NCBI RefSeq assembly: GCF_000332095.2
Contig: NZ_KI913949.1
Coordinates: forward strand, 4,301,048-4,365,047
Source of the DNA: Leptolyngbya sp. PCC 6406
GTDB taxonomy: Bacteria > Cyanobacteriota > Cyanobacteriia > Phormidesmidales > Phormidesmidaceae
DNA length: 64,000 nt
Reading direction: 5' to 3'
Positions 43,880 through 53,049 of this stretch are shown one piece after another. The translations under genes and the position numbers were made by a program. Below the pieces are notes generated by a model that had not been told where the DNA came from, did not search any database, and saw only the letters and a list, made by a program, of their open reading frames with translations. The stretch's first letter is position 1. Each line of letters begins with the position of its first letter.

Positions 43880-44187
43880 TGCCCCCTCAGTTTTACCTCA
43901 CTCAGCCCGCCATTCAAGACATCGAGGCCATTGCAGACTATATCTCTGGCCAGACTGGCCTCCAGCAAGCCGAGCGCTTCCTCTCAAAGCTCGATGCCAA
44001 ATTCGCCAGAATCACCCAATTCCCTAATCTGGGGCGACCACGCGACGAAATTCTGCCAGAGCTTCGCAGCCTTGCCTTAGAGAGCTACCTGATTCTCTAT
44101 ATCGCAACCGAATCTAGAGTAGACATCTTGCGAGTGGTTAGTGGTTACCGCGACCTGACGAGTTTGTTCATAGACGATGACGAGTAA
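43879..44187 (+). CDS. ParE/RelE-superfamily toxin
   Basis: A 102-residue protein of the ParE fold: YLTQPAIQDIEAIADYIS, AERFLSKLDAKFARITQFPNLGRPRDEI, LRSLALESYLILYIA and DILRVVSGYRDL. ParE toxins poison gyrase. ATG at 43879 overlaps the ParD stop by one base; longer in-frame versions (from 43798) overlap the antitoxin and are unlikely. Intact with its antitoxin. Confidence 0.88.
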   Translation: MPPQFYLTQPAIQDIEAIADYISGQTGLQQAERFLSKLDAKFARITQFPNLGRPRDEILPELRSLALESYLILYIATESRVDILRVVSGYRDLTSLFIDDDE

Positions 44188-44494
44188 TCGATTTGAGGTT
44201 CTGTCTTGATTCTAGGAGGCAGAGTCTCCCACAGAGTGTCCAGGCGGAGTCTGGGCACTAGAAGGTGTGGCAGTATTGACAAAGGGATCATTGGTCATGG
44301 TCAAAAATACTGAGGATTTGCCTAAATTGTAGGCTGGGGGGCTAAACGTGACCCAGATTCTGGTGAGGTTGACCTCCCAGCAGACCCTCTGGAACTGCCC
44401 GTGCCCCCCAATCTGGATCAACTGTTCCCTTGCTGTATCCTCAGCAGCAATTGCCTCCCTTAAACTAGAGTCAAGTCCAGTTGAGAATTGCCGG
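44188..44494. other. Spacer between ParDE and DUF2281/MazF modules
   Basis: About 300 bases. No supported gene. A minus-strand 28-codon frame (MTNDPFVNTA, stop near 44217) lacks family features. Confidence 0.4.
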
Positions 44495-44785
44495 ATGCAA
44501 AGTGCCATTAGTCTTGAACAAGCTGTCCTCGACAATCTACGTCAGTTGCCACCTGAGAAACAGCAACAAGTTTTAGATTTCGCCGAATTTTTAAGGCAAA
44601 AAAATGCGGCCTTACCAACAATGCCATCCCTACAGCACCTTGCTAGCTTGCCCTTGTCCAAACGACATCAGCTATTAGAACCCTTCATCACCGACACCGC
44701 CACAGACTTCAAGACCGATCCTGAACTGACCGAGTTCTCAGTGCTCGATACCGAAGACTGGAAGTTTCCCGATGACGAACCCTAG
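44495..44785 (+). CDS. DUF2281-type antitoxin
   Basis: A 96-residue protein: SLEQAVLDNLRQLPPEKQQQ and VLDFAEFLRQK, the DUF2281 helix pair, then a longer acidic tail (DTATDFKTDPELTEF, WKFPDDEP) that probably wraps the toxin. ATG at 44495 is chosen because upstream codons are not conserved. Overlaps mazF by 14 bases, so it is the antitoxin of that pair. Confidence 0.8.
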   Translation: MQSAISLEQAVLDNLRQLPPEKQQQVLDFAEFLRQKNAALPTMPSLQHLASLPLSKRHQLLEPFITDTATDFKTDPELTEFSVLDTEDWKFPDDEP

Positions 44786-45131
44786 GCGTGGCGATATCTG
44801 GCTGGTAGACCTCGACCCCACCCGTGGCCAAGAAATTCGGAAGACGCGGCCCGTCGTGGTGATCAGCACAGATATTTTTGCTCCCATTCCCCTTCGCATT
44901 GTCATTCCCATCACCACCTGGCAAGATAAATTCGATCGCCGTCCCTTCATGGTCAAATTACCCGCCACGGAAAACAATGGGCTAGCCAAGGACTCTGCCG
45001 CCAACGTCTTACAGGTCCGCAGCCTCTCCACCCAGCGTTTTACCCAACGACTGGGAAAACTGGAGCCAGACCTGATTCAGGAAATTCTTGCCGGGTTGTT
45101 GATCTGTGTTGATTACGAAGGGAATCCTTAG
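44772..45131 (+). CDS. MazF/PemK-family endoribonuclease toxin
   Basis: A 119-residue toxin that cleaves mRNA. PRRGDIWLVDLDPTRGQEIRKTRPVVVIS (split: RRGDIWLVDLDPTRGQE, KTRPVVVIS) is the hallmark N-terminus with the catalytic Arg region; PITTWQDKF and AANVLQVRSLSTQRF follow. Intact and overlapping its DUF2281 antitoxin by 14 bases. Its 3' flank carries a 210-bp MITE 36 bases beyond the stop. Confidence 0.93.
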   Translation: MTNPRRGDIWLVDLDPTRGQEIRKTRPVVVISTDIFAPIPLRIVIPITTWQDKFDRRPFMVKLPATENNGLAKDSAANVLQVRSLSTQRFTQRLGKLEPDLIQEILAGLLICVDYEGNP

Positions 45132-45166
45132 ATTGCCCCCGTTGCCAGTCCGAGATCGTCTCCTCA

Positions 45167-45376
45167 CACGACTTGGAAGGTTATGTCTTGAAACAAGCTG
45201 AAAAGCTTGCTACGTCGTTGTCTCCATACAAACATCCAGTTCCCTGAGCGGAGTCGAAGGGAACGGCCAGAACCCGGTGGTGTGGCTGGCTTTCTCCCTT
45301 CGGGAGACGCTGCGCGAACGACTCCGCTCAGCCAGCGGTCAACGGGCTCGATTTCTCCGTAACCTTCCAAGTCGTG
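45167..45376. mobile_element. 210-bp MITE-like element with 6-bp target duplication
   Basis: Terminal inverted repeats CACGACTTGGAAGGTTATG (45167-45185) and CGTAACCTTCCAAGTCGTG (45358-45376), 18 of 19 pairs. Flanked by TCCTCA on both sides (45161-45166 and 45377-45382). Inside is a GAGCGGAGTCGAAGGGAAC / ACTCCGCTCAGC inverted segment, a common cyanobacterial repeat. No gene. Removal of the element and one duplication joins two sides cleanly. Confidence 0.82.
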
Positions 45377-45480
45377 TCCTCACCCTCAACCATCACCGCT
45401 ACGCCGCAGAAGTCACCCAGGACCGGAGCTTTCATCACCCGTTAGAAGACCAGTACTGCAAATTGACTGGCAGTCTTGTC

Positions 45481-46767
45481 TTAATCAGACTGGCGACTGC
45501 TATGCTCTGTTTCTGCCTGGAGCAGCGTTTCCACCAGTGCATAGAGTTCTTCATCGTTGCGCCCCGTCAGACAGCGATCCTTGAGGTCAATTAACCCCTG
45601 GGCTAGAGACTCTGCCCGTTTTTTGTAGTCCCGATGCCCAGTTAGTAAATCCAGAAAGGCATTGAGTTCAATCGCGTCGCGGCTGGCATCATCTGCCATG
45701 GGGGACTGAAAGGCCACAGATTCTAGGTTGGACTTCAGCAAAAAAATTAGGGCATTGCTCAAGGTCTGGAGCTGGGTTTGGAGTTGGCGCGTATCCAGAT
45801 CTAGGGGCTCAAAGCCCACCGATCCTTCAAGTCGGAGTTCCACCATCGGTTCCTGGTCAGGGTTGAGGGTGCCCTGTGCGATCGCAGTCTCTACAGTTGC
45901 GATCGCGGCAGCCTGCAAATCCTCCAAGCTCTCCTGACCTCGGGTTTCCAGAGTCAGACGGACAATCTCCCGCTGGCGATAGTCCCGCTTCAATTCAGCC
46001 GTTACCCCCGTCGGGGTCAGGGACACCAAATAGGCCCCCCGAGCATAGCCACTTTCCTCCACATTATTGGCCTCCAGAGATCCTGGATTAAAGACCCAAT
46101 CGTCCACACTGTAGTTTTTGTGAATGTGCCCCAGCGCCAGATAATCCACCCCCACCTGCCGCAGCGGCAATAGATCCTTGTAGCGCAGGGCTCCACTGTA
46201 GCGGGCAATTTGCCCCTCCAGGCCATGGTGAAACATCAGCACCGTGGGACCATCCTGGGGTGGCAGCATCTCCAGTTCAGCAGCAATTTTTTGAATCGCC
46301 TGGGGAGCCGTCGCCCCATACCACTGGGAGCCCAGCACCCGAATCCCACAGGGCAAATCGATATAGCCTCCCCGATGGGCTGCTTCATCCCAAGGACTAT
46401 AGAACGGTTCCCCCGCCCCCTCATTTCCCGGCTCCAGTAAGATCAGGAGCCCCCACTGAGCCAGATACTTGAGCCAACTCGTGGTCGTCCCGTAGGGTCG
46501 GTTGTCATGGTTACCCTCAATGGCTAGGACGGGGATCCCCGCAGTTTTCAAGCGTTGCAGACACAGTTGGGCCTGATTGAGAATGGCGGGCTGAATGGTG
46601 CGATGCTCGAACAAATCCCCACAGATCAGGACAAAGTCCACCTGCTCCTGAACTGCGTATCGCTGGAACACATCCTCCAGCGCGAAAAAAAAGTCTTTGG
46701 TGCGGGCGGGACTACCGTAGCGATCGAACCCGAGGTGAATGTCAGCAATATGGAGAAAACGAGCCAT
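45481..46767 (-). CDS. sbcD: SbcD/Mre11-type DNA repair exonuclease
   Basis: A 428-residue calcineurin-like phosphoesterase of the Mre11/SbcD group. Metal-binding motifs in order: LHIADIHLG (about 5-13), LICGDLFEHR, AIEGNHDNRP, LMFHHGLEGQ and ALGHIHKN. A C-terminal Mre11-like capping region follows. It should pair with an SbcC/Rad50 ATPase, not in this window. ATG at 46767 (MARFLHIAD) chosen; a GTG one codon earlier is possible. It begins 25 bases after prfA and is probably cotranscribed. Confidence 0.9.
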   Translation of the reverse strand: MARFLHIADIHLGFDRYGSPARTKDFFFALEDVFQRYAVQEQVDFVLICGDLFEHRTIQPAILNQAQLCLQRLKTAGIPVLAIEGNHDNRPYGTTTSWLKYLAQWGLLILLEPGNEGAGEPFYSPWDEAAHRGGYIDLPCGIRVLGSQWYGATAPQAIQKIAAELEMLPPQDGPTVLMFHHGLEGQIARYSGALRYKDLLPLRQVGVDYLALGHIHKNYSVDDWVFNPGSLEANNVEESGYARGAYLVSLTPTGVTAELKRDYRQREIVRLTLETRGQESLEDLQAAAIATVETAIAQGTLNPDQEPMVELRLEGSVGFEPLDLDTRQLQTQLQTLSNALIFLLKSNLESVAFQSPMADDASRDAIELNAFLDLLTGHRDYKKRAESLAQGLIDLKDRCLTGRNDEELYALVETLLQAETEHSSRQSD

Positions 46768-46792
46768 CACGCAATCCTTATGGGCTACCGCC

Positions 46793-47893
46793 TTAGACTG
46801 CCGTGGTGGAGGTAGCGAGAGATTCTAAACGGTCCTGCTGGTCCTGGGAAATGCAGGACTGCACCATCTCCTCAATCCCCCCTTCCAGCACTGGAGACAG
46901 GGTGAAGTTCTGGCCCAGACGGTGATCCGTGACGCGATTGTCCTTGTAGTTATAGGTGCGGATTTTTTCTGAACGGGCTCCGGTACCCACCTGAGAACGG
47001 CGATCGGAGGTGATGGCCTCCTGTTGCTCCCTCAGTTTCAGGTCATAGAGCTTAGCCCGCAGAATCTGCATGGCCCGTTCCCGGTTTTTGAGTTGCGATC
47101 GCTCCTCGGTGCAAAAAACCCGAATCCCCGTCGGTTTATGGAAAAGGTCCACCGCCGTTTCCACCTTATTGACGTTTTGTCCGCCCGCCCCGCCGGATCG
47201 GGCCGTCGTCATTTCAATATCCTTGGCGTCAATGTGAATCTCTACATCATCCACCTCCGGCATGATGGCCACCGTCGCCGTAGAGGTATGGACTCGTCCC
47301 CCCGCCTCAGTCACCGGAACTCGCTGGACCCGATGAACACCCGCCTCGTATTTGAGCTTGCTGTAGACCCGATCCCCTTGAATCTCTAGGATGGTTTCCT
47401 TGAAGCCCCCAGCATCCGCTAGGGATTCACTCACCAGCTTGACTCGCCACCCCTGGCCTTCGGCATAGCGGGAATACATCCGCATCAGATCCCCTGCCCA
47501 GATGCTAGCCTCATCGCCGCCAGCCCCCGCCCGGATCTCCAGCATGATGTTCTTGTCATCATTAGGATCACGGGGTAGCAGTAGCACCTTGAGTTTCCGC
47601 TCCAGCTCCGCCTCCTGCTGCTCCAAATCCGCTACTTCCTGGGCTGCCATTTCTCGCAGATCTGGATCCGAAGCCGATTCCCGATAGATCTCACGGGCTC
47701 CCACTAGCTCCTCTTGAACCTGCTTCCACTCGTCATAGGTGGTGACAGTTTCTTCCAGGGAAGATCGGAGTTTGGCAATGTGCTGAAACTCATTAGGATC
47801 CTGAGCCACATCGGGATCGGCCAAACGTCGCGTCAACTCATGAAACGTTTGGTTGACGGAATTCAGTTTGTCCAGAAGATAGGATTCAGCCAT
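46793..47893 (-). CDS. prfA: Peptide chain release factor 1
   Basis: A 366-residue RF1 that reads UAA and UAG. Recognition motif [12 protein letters not shown] (PVT instead of the more common PAT) and peptidyl-hydrolase motif [19 protein letters not shown] at 47893 ([10 protein letters not shown]) chosen over upstream in-frame start. Downstream of rpmE on the same strand, as in other cyanobacterial r-protein clusters; no frameshift site is needed here, unlike prfB. Confidence 0.96.
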   Translation of the reverse strand: MAESYLLDKLNSVNQTFHELTRRLADPDVAQDPNEFQHIAKLRSSLEETVTTYDEWKQVQEELVGAREIYRESASDPDLREMAAQEVADLEQQEAELERKLKVLLLPRDPNDDKNIMLEIRAGAGGDEASIWAGDLMRMYSRYAEGQGWRVKLVSESLADAGGFKETILEIQGDRVYSKLKYEAGVHRVQRVPVTEAGGRVHTSTATVAIMPEVDDVEIHIDAKDIEMTTARSGGAGGQNVNKVETAVDLFHKPTGIRVFCTEERSQLKNRERAMQILRAKLYDLKLREQQEAITSDRRSQVGTGARSEKIRTYNYKDNRVTDHRLGQNFTLSPVLEGGIEEMVQSCISQDQQDRLESLATSTTAV

Positions 47894-47954
47894 GGACCTA
47901 ACGGTGGAAAGGAGCAAAAAAATTAGCGATACCGGAATTCCGGCGAGAACTTGC

Positions 47955-48055
47955 CAGCTAAACGCCTATCCCAGATCTGAGTAGAAGACCAAGCGTGAAG
48001 CAGCTAGCCCAACACTTTTTGTCCCACCCAGGGGGATGATTGTTTTAGATGGATG
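47955..48055 (+). repeat. CAGCTAAA/CCCAGAT repeat, copy 2
   Basis: Shares CAGCTAAA, CCCAGATCTGAG, AGACCAAGCGTGAA and CCACCCAGGG...ATGATTG with 55462-55559 over about 100 bases. Lies between rpmE and prfA. Confidence 0.65.
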
Positions 48056-48064
48056 GCTCTAAAG

Positions 48065-48307
48065 CTAACCCTTCGCCTCTTCACCAGAGGACTGATTTGG
48101 ATCGGCCATACCGTACTTCCGCAGGAAGCGTTCAACCCGACCTTCCGTGTCGATAATCTTCTGAGTGCCAGTGTAGAAAGGATGATTGCCAGACCACACA
48201 TCCACACTCAGTTCGGGCTTGGTAGAGCCCACAGTCATGATTAGTTTGCCGTCGCAGTAAACCTTGGCTTCGGGATACCACTCGGGATGAATATCGGCTT
48301 TAGGCAT
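48065..48307 (-). CDS. rpmE: Ribosomal protein bL31
   Basis: An 80-residue L31: MPKADIHPEWYPEAKVYCDG, VGSTKPELSVDVWSGNHPFYTG, RVERFLRKYG. Only one of the usual four zinc-binding Cys remains (C18 region YCDG; the CxxC pair is WSGN), so this is the zinc-independent C-minus form. ATG at 48307. A leader hairpin precedes it (48329-48356). Confidence 0.95.
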   Translation of the reverse strand: MPKADIHPEWYPEAKVYCDGKLIMTVGSTKPELSVDVWSGNHPFYTGTQKIIDTEGRVERFLRKYGMADPNQSSGEEAKG

Positions 48308-48328
48308 GAACTTTCTCCAGATAACGTC

Positions 48329-48356
48329 AGATAACCCCAAACTAGGGGAGTTATCT
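48329..48356 (-). promoter_or_regulatory. Hairpin in the rpmE leader
   Basis: AGATAACCCC pairs with GGGGAGTTATCT with a small internal bulge, between rpsI stop and rpmE start. GATAAC is repeated again at 48320-48325. Possible autoregulatory r-protein leader. Confidence 0.4.
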
Positions 48357-48450
48357 CACTTCACAAATTCACAAATTAATAAATCCTACGGGAATCCTGA
48401 TCCCAGAACCATCGTTCCAAGGCTCAGCCCATAGTGAAGGGATAAACCCG

Positions 48451-48864
48451 TTACCGTTTCGAGAACTGGGGAGCTTTCCGAGCTTTCTTCAAGCCGTACT
48501 TCTTCCGTTCCTTACAGCGGGGATCACGGGTAAGGTAACCCTCAATCTTAAGGGGCTTGCGATTGTCAGGATCCAACTGACACAGCGCCCGAGCCACACC
48601 CATCCGAATGGCATCAGCATGACCCGTCAGGCCACCGCCCCGCACATTCACCAGGATGTCGTAGTCATTCTCCAGACCCAGGGTTTCCAGGGGCGCTTTG
48701 GCGGAGGACAGATAGAAGGGGTTGTATTGCAAGTGCAAATCCCCAGGCCCCCCATTGATCACCAATTGACCGTCACCAGGAACAAGACGTACCTGGGCTA
48801 CGGCTGACTTACGGCGACCCGTTCCCCAGTAAACGACGCGATCGTTGTTATCCGTTGCTTGCAT
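48451..48864 (-). CDS. rpsI: Ribosomal protein uS9
   Basis: A 137-residue S9 with [20 protein letters not shown] near the start, [20 protein letters not shown] in the middle and the conserved Lys/Arg tail ending in FSKR, which contacts P-site tRNA. Two bases after rplM; cotranscribed as in nearly all bacteria. Confidence 0.97.
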   Translation of the reverse strand: MQATDNNDRVVYWGTGRRKSAVAQVRLVPGDGQLVINGGPGDLHLQYNPFYLSSAKAPLETLGLENDYDILVNVRGGGLTGHADAIRMGVARALCQLDPDNRKPLKIEGYLTRDPRCKERKKYGLKKARKAPQFSKR

Positions 48865-48866
48865 GA

Positions 48867-49319
48867 TTAATTACCTCCGGGAGTCGTATTGATAACAAGG
48901 GTTTCAGGATTTTGGGCCTGGTGGGGATGGTCAGCGCCGGGATAGACCTTCAGCTTGGTAAAGAGCTTGCGCCCTAGGGAATTCTTGGGCAACATGCCCT
49001 TCACCGCCTGCTCAATGATGCGCTCAGGAATGCGGCTCTGGAGTTGGGCGAAGGTTTCTGTCTTCATTCCGCCTGGGCGACCGGAGTGACGGCGATACAG
49101 CTTTTGTGCCGGTTTGCGACCCGTGACAGTCACCTTGTCGGCGTTGATTACAATCACGAAATCTCCCGTATCCATATTAGGCGTGAAGATCGGCTTGTTT
49201 TTGCCCCGGAGCACCTTAGCCACTTCACTGGCCAGCCGACCGAGGCGCTGATCCGCCGCATCAACGACGTGCCACTTGCGCTCAATGGCGTCTACTGGGG
49301 GTACATAGGTCTTGGTCAT
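48867..49319 (-). CDS. rplM: Ribosomal protein uL13
   Basis: A 150-residue L13: [52 protein letters not shown] and [13 protein letters not shown]. First of the rplM-rpsI pair downstream of truA. Confidence 0.97.
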   Translation of the reverse strand: MTKTYVPPVDAIERKWHVVDAADQRLGRLASEVAKVLRGKNKPIFTPNMDTGDFVIVINADKVTVTGRKPAQKLYRRHSGRPGGMKTETFAQLQSRIPERIIEQAVKGMLPKNSLGRKLFTKLKVYPGADHPHQAQNPETLVINTTPGGN

Positions 49320-49411
49320 GGTGTTTCCTATCGGTTGATTAGGGCTCAGCGGTCAAACTTTTAGCGTTTAGGGGGTGGGTCGGAATCCGCCGGAAGCGGT
49401 CTGAACCCGTT

Positions 49412-50293
49412 TCAAACCGCCATGAAAGCGGGGGGAGTCGCTAGGTGGGGTTGAGGTTGGGTATCAAACCACACTGATGGCGGAAAGGGGGGTGGGTCAT
49501 AGCCGACCCGCAGCAGACACAGGCCATTGGCGGGGGCGGCATACTTGACGCGATCGCGCTGGCCCGTTCGCCAAAGATGGGTAAACTCCTCTACGCTCAG
49601 AATTCCCCGACCCACCTGAACCACTAGTCCCACTACCAGTCGCACCATACCGTAGAGAAACCCTGCCGCTTGCATTTCCACTAGCAAAAAAGGATCCCGA
49701 CGGTAGCAGGTGGCCTCCTGAAGATCTACCCAAGAATGGGGTCGCTTCGATCCGGCCCGCTGAAATGCCGCTAAATCGTGGTGTCCCACGAGGGCTCCCA
49801 GAGCAGAACCAATAGCGCTGTCATCCAGCCCTTGATAGTAATAGTGCCAAGCAAAGGGACGGACAAACAAATTGGGCAGGGCATCGGTGTAGAGGGTGTA
49901 GCGATAGCGTCGCCACTGGGCCGAAAACTGGGCATGCCAGTCTTCCGGTACTTGGGTTGCTGCCCTTACAACAATGTCCTGCGGTAGGCGAGGATTGAGA
50001 ATGGCGCGCCAGCGATGGGCCGGGATACAGGCAGGGGCATCAAAATGAGCCATCTGCGCCGCAGCATGAACTCCCGCATCCGTGCGCCCAGCACCGTGGA
50101 GTGTTACAGGATGACCTAGAACAGATCCAATAGCTTGCTCGATTTCCCCCTGGACGGTACGGCCCTGGGCTTGGCGTTGCCAGCCATGAAACTGGGTGCC
50201 CACATACTGAATTACCAAGGCAATGCGCTGGTAATTCAGGCTATCTGACCCTGTTTTTGACTGGAGCTGATCCGGTAGGGAAGGAGCGGCCAT
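49412..50293 (-). CDS. truA: tRNA pseudouridine synthase A
   Basis: Makes pseudouridine at positions 38-40 of tRNA anticodon arms. The 293-residue protein has YVGTQFHGWQRQAQGRTVQG, catalytic Asp D72 in GAGRTDAGVHA, and FLYGMVRLVVGLVVQVG. Placed between rplQ and rplM, its usual place in cyanobacterial r-protein clusters. ATG at 50293. Confidence 0.96.
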   Translation of the reverse strand: MAAPSLPDQLQSKTGSDSLNYQRIALVIQYVGTQFHGWQRQAQGRTVQGEIEQAIGSVLGHPVTLHGAGRTDAGVHAAAQMAHFDAPACIPAHRWRAILNPRLPQDIVVRAATQVPEDWHAQFSAQWRRYRYTLYTDALPNLFVRPFAWHYYYQGLDDSAIGSALGALVGHHDLAAFQRAGSKRPHSWVDLQEATCYRRDPFLLVEMQAAGFLYGMVRLVVGLVVQVGRGILSVEEFTHLWRTGQRDRVKYAAPANGLCLLRVGYDPPPFPPSVWFDTQPQPHLATPPAFMAV

Positions 50294-50307
50294 CGCGATT
50301 TAGAATC

Positions 50308-50658
50308 CTAGGTCAACTCAATGATGGCCATTTCCGCATTGTCTCCCCGGCGGTTGACGGTGCGAAAAATACGGGTGTAACCCCCCTCGCGATCGCCGTA
50401 GCGATCAGACACATTTTCAAACAAGGCATGGACTAGTTTTTTGTCATAGACATAGCCCAAAGCCTGACGGCGAGCGGCCAAAGAACCATCCTTGGCTAAG
50501 GTGATAATCCGTTCTGCTTCAGAACGGACTGCCTTAGCCCGTACCTTTGTCGTAGTAATCCGCCCGTGGCGAATCAATTCCGTAGTCAGCGCCCGCAATA
50601 AAGCCCGACGCTGATCCGCAGGCTTACCCAGCTTGGGTACGCGGCGACCGTGACGCAT
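50308..50658 (-). CDS. rplQ: Ribosomal protein bL17
   Basis: A 116-residue L17: [67 protein letters not shown] precedes the ATG. A terminator-like hairpin separates it from rpoA (50689-50714). Confidence 0.97.
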   Translation of the reverse strand: MRHGRRVPKLGKPADQRRALLRALTTELIRHGRITTTKVRAKAVRSEAERIITLAKDGSLAARRQALGYVYDKKLVHALFENVSDRYGDREGGYTRIFRTVNRRGDNAEMAIIELT

Positions 50659-50688
50659 GATAACTCCCCCAAAAGTGCAATAGACAAC

Positions 50689-50714
50689 AAAAATCCGAAG
50701 CCATTAGCTTCGGA
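50689..50714 (-). terminator. Terminator/attenuator-like hairpin between rpoA and rplQ
   Basis: Minus strand TCCGAAGC-TAATG-GCTTCGGA followed by five T (50693-50689). Just upstream is the 22-bp palindrome CTCCCCAGGATATCCTGGGG (50720-50741). In mid-operon this suggests partial termination or processing rather than an operon end. Confidence 0.7.
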
Positions 50715-50752
50715 TAGGGCTCCCCAGGATATCCTGGGGAGTCGGCATACCC

Positions 50753-51700
50753 CTAGGACGGCTTGGCCGAATTCTCGCTGGCCAGGGTGATGCCTAAACG
50801 GTCCTGGAGCGCTTCGATCACCTCTTCAGCCGATTTTTGGCCAAAGTTCTTGATCTCCAAGAGATCCTCCTGGGTGTAGTCCAGCAGATCGGAAACCGAG
50901 TTGATCTGAGCCCGCTTCAGGCAGTTATAGGCTCTCACTGAGAGCTGTAATTCCTCAATCGGAATCTGGTTGGCGGGATCCTCATCGCGGGAGGCATCGT
51001 CCTGCTTGGGTTCCAGGGTGACATCCTTGAGGGGATTGAACAATCCAACTAGGATGGAAGCAGCCTCGCTCATGGCTTGCTGGGGGGTGATGCTGCCGTT
51101 GGTCCAGACATCTAACAGAAGCCGATCTCTCTGGAGAGACCCATCCATCATCACCTCTTCGACGGTGTAGTTCACCTTGCGTACAGGCATGAAGATGGCA
51201 TCAATTTGCATAAAATCCAAAGCTGCCGTTTCATCTCGACCTCGGGTTACTGCCCGATAGCCTTGACCCTGTTCAACTCGAAACTCTATTTCCAGCGTAT
51301 AGCCTTCTGCTACGGAGGCAATATACTGCTCGGGGTCAATCACTTCCACTTCCGAAGGAAGCTCAAAATGACCGGCGGTAACCTTAGTTGGTCCCTGAAT
51401 GATCATGCGACCAATTTGGGGTTGACTAGAGTAACTTTTGAGAACAACTTCCTTCATGTTCAACAGAATGTCTAGGACGTCCTCTCGAACTCCTGGAACC
51501 GTTGAAAATTCGTGGGTTGCACCCGCAATGCGAACCGCCGTAATGGCAGACCCGTAGAGATTAGACAACAAGACCCGCCGGAGGGCGTTGCCTACGGTTA
51601 TACCTTGGCTCCGCTCTAGGGGCTCGATGACAAATCGACTGTAATAGCTCTGGTCATCAGCAATGGATGACTCGACGCATTCAACCTGAAACTGAGCCAC
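50753..51700 (-). CDS. rpoA: RNA polymerase alpha subunit
   Basis: A 315-residue alpha: N-terminal dimerisation domain with RFVIEPLERSQGITVGNALRR and VREDVLDILLNMK, an acidic linker (about 225-245) and the DNA-binding CTD with RAYNCLKRAQINSVSDLLDY and EIKNFGQKSAEEVIEAL. Downstream of rpsK. Confidence 0.98.
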   Translation of the reverse strand: MAQFQVECVESSIADDQSYYSRFVIEPLERSQGITVGNALRRVLLSNLYGSAITAVRIAGATHEFSTVPGVREDVLDILLNMKEVVLKSYSSQPQIGRMIIQGPTKVTAGHFELPSEVEVIDPEQYIASVAEGYTLEIEFRVEQGQGYRAVTRGRDETAALDFMQIDAIFMPVRKVNYTVEEVMMDGSLQRDRLLLDVWTNGSITPQQAMSEAASILVGLFNPLKDVTLEPKQDDASRDEDPANQIPIEELQLSVRAYNCLKRAQINSVSDLLDYTQEDLLEIKNFGQKSAEEVIEALQDRLGITLASENSAKPS

Positions 51701-51741
51701 AACGGAACCTCCCTAGCCTCATCATCATCAGAAAAAATACT

Positions 51742-52134
51742 CTATACCCGTCGCCGCTTGGGGGGACGACAACCGTTATGGGGAATGGGGGTCACGTCAC
51801 GAATGAGTGTGATCTCCAAGCCCGATCCTTGAAGTGCCCGAATGGCGGTTTCTCGACCCGCACCAGGTCCGCTTACCATGACTTCAATTTGGCGCATCCC
51901 CTGATCCATAGCCCGACGGGCAGCGCTATCGGCAGCAGTTTGGGCTGCAAAGGGAGTACCTTTCTTGGCCCCTTTGAATCCGCTGGCTCCTGCCGACGAC
52001 CAAGAAATGGTCTCTCCATTCGTGTCCGTAATGGTCACGATGGTGTTGTTAAAGGTGGACTGAATGTGTGCCACACCGCTGGGCACGTTCTTTTTCGACT
52101 TGCGACTGCTGGATTTCCGAGTTGGTTTCGCCAT
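51742..52134 (-). CDS. rpsK: Ribosomal protein uS11
   Basis: A 130-residue S11: [59 protein letters not shown] and [10 protein letters not shown] at the end. Complete. Confidence 0.98.
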   Translation of the reverse strand: MAKPTRKSSSRKSKKNVPSGVAHIQSTFNNTIVTITDTNGETISWSSAGASGFKGAKKGTPFAAQTAADSAARRAMDQGMRQIEVMVSGPGAGRETAIRALQGSGLEITLIRDVTPIPHNGCRPPKRRRV

Positions 52135-52254
52135 GACTGCCGGATTGCTGTGCTGAAAATTGTCAATACCTGGAGCTTATCCAGGTGAACGCTATCGGTA
52201 TCACCCTGTAATTGCACAGGACGCTGACATAAAATGCCAGTGCCAGCCCACAAC

Positions 52255-52635
52255 TTACTTCTTGGGTGCTTTCTTCTTCCCTGCCACTGTACGCTTGCCT
52301 CCCTTGCGAGTCCGGGCATTGGTGCGGGTACGCTGTCCTCGGACGGGCAACCCAGCCCGGTGTCGCCGACCCCGGTAGCTGCCGATGTCCATCAGCCGCT
52401 TGATATTCAGACCTTCCCAACGCCGGAGGTCGCCTTCGACTTGATAATCGTTTTCGACGGCTCCCCGTAGGCTGGCTACATCTGAGTCACTTAACTCACG
52501 AACCCGGATATCAGGATTGACACCCGTCTTACGCAAGATTTCCTTAGATCGAGACAGACCAATTCCATAGATATAGGTCAGCCCAATTTCAACCCGCTTA
52601 TCTCTGGGCAGGTCAACGCCAGCAATCCGTGCCAC
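52255..52635 (-). CDS. rpsM: Ribosomal protein uS13
   Basis: A 126-residue S13: [53 protein letters not shown]. The leader between rpmJ and rpsM has a TCTACAAAG/CTTTGTAGA inverted repeat (52711-52752). Confidence 0.98.
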   Translation of the reverse strand: MARIAGVDLPRDKRVEIGLTYIYGIGLSRSKEILRKTGVNPDIRVRELSDSDVASLRGAVENDYQVEGDLRRWEGLNIKRLMDIGSYRGRRHRAGLPVRGQRTRTNARTRKGGKRTVAGKKKAPKK

Positions 52636-52778
52636 AGCTCTATTTCTCCCCTAAATCTCAATTCGTGCTGAGCTCCAGCACGCCTAGTGAAACTGAATAC
52701 CGAATCATTTCTACAAAGATGGTGATTGCTTCAAGGCGACTTCTTTGTAGACCTCAAAGCGTTCACGGCTAACAGATG

Positions 52779-52892
52779 TTAGCCTTGGCGCTGCTTATGC
52801 TTAGGATTAGCGCAGATCACCATGACCCGTCCTTTGCGACGGATAACGCGACATTTGTCGCACATTCTTTTAACAGATGCTCGGACTTTCAT
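52779..52892 (-). CDS. rpmJ: Ribosomal protein bL36
   Basis: A 37-residue L36: [20 protein letters not shown], then [13 protein letters not shown]. Cys11, Cys14, Cys27 and His32 form the zinc site. First gene of the alpha-type r-protein run. A promoter (52928-52957) lies upstream and psb27 precedes it on the same strand. Confidence 0.96.
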   Translation of the reverse strand: MKVRASVKRMCDKCRVIRRKGRVMVICANPKHKQRQG

Positions 52893-52927
52893 GTCCCCAG
52901 AAGGTTGCACTCCACTACAGAATTGCA

Positions 52928-52957
52928 ATCCTAGCAAAGTTGGGTGGTCCGAGTCAA
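52928..52957 (-). promoter_or_regulatory. Predicted promoter of the rpmJ-rpsM-rpsK-rpoA unit
   Basis: TTGACT (52957-52952) and TAGGAT (52933-52928) with 18 bases between, 36 bases upstream of rpmJ. Confidence 0.5.
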
Positions 52958-52988
52958 ATAATATTTATTTTTCGCTATTGGGGTTGGT

Positions 52989-53046
52989 ATGGGGGCCGGA
53001 GTCAGGGCTGAGGCAGATGGGTGGGACGGCTGACTCCGGCCCCCAT
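52989..53046 (-). terminator. Strong hairpin after psb27
   Basis: Perfect 16-bp arms ATGGGGGCCGGAGTCA (52989-53004) and TGACTCCGGCCCCCAT (53031-53046), 26-base loop, 3 bases beyond the psb27 stop. No T-run follows, so it may stabilise the 3' end rather than terminate. Confidence 0.5.
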
Positions 53047-53049
53047 CTC

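Noticed and set aside
45132-45166. Zinc-finger-like CPRC fragment after mazF (IS1-like)
   Set aside because: Only about 17 codons (CPRCQSEIVSS) before the MITE; joining across the MITE does not restore a transposase.
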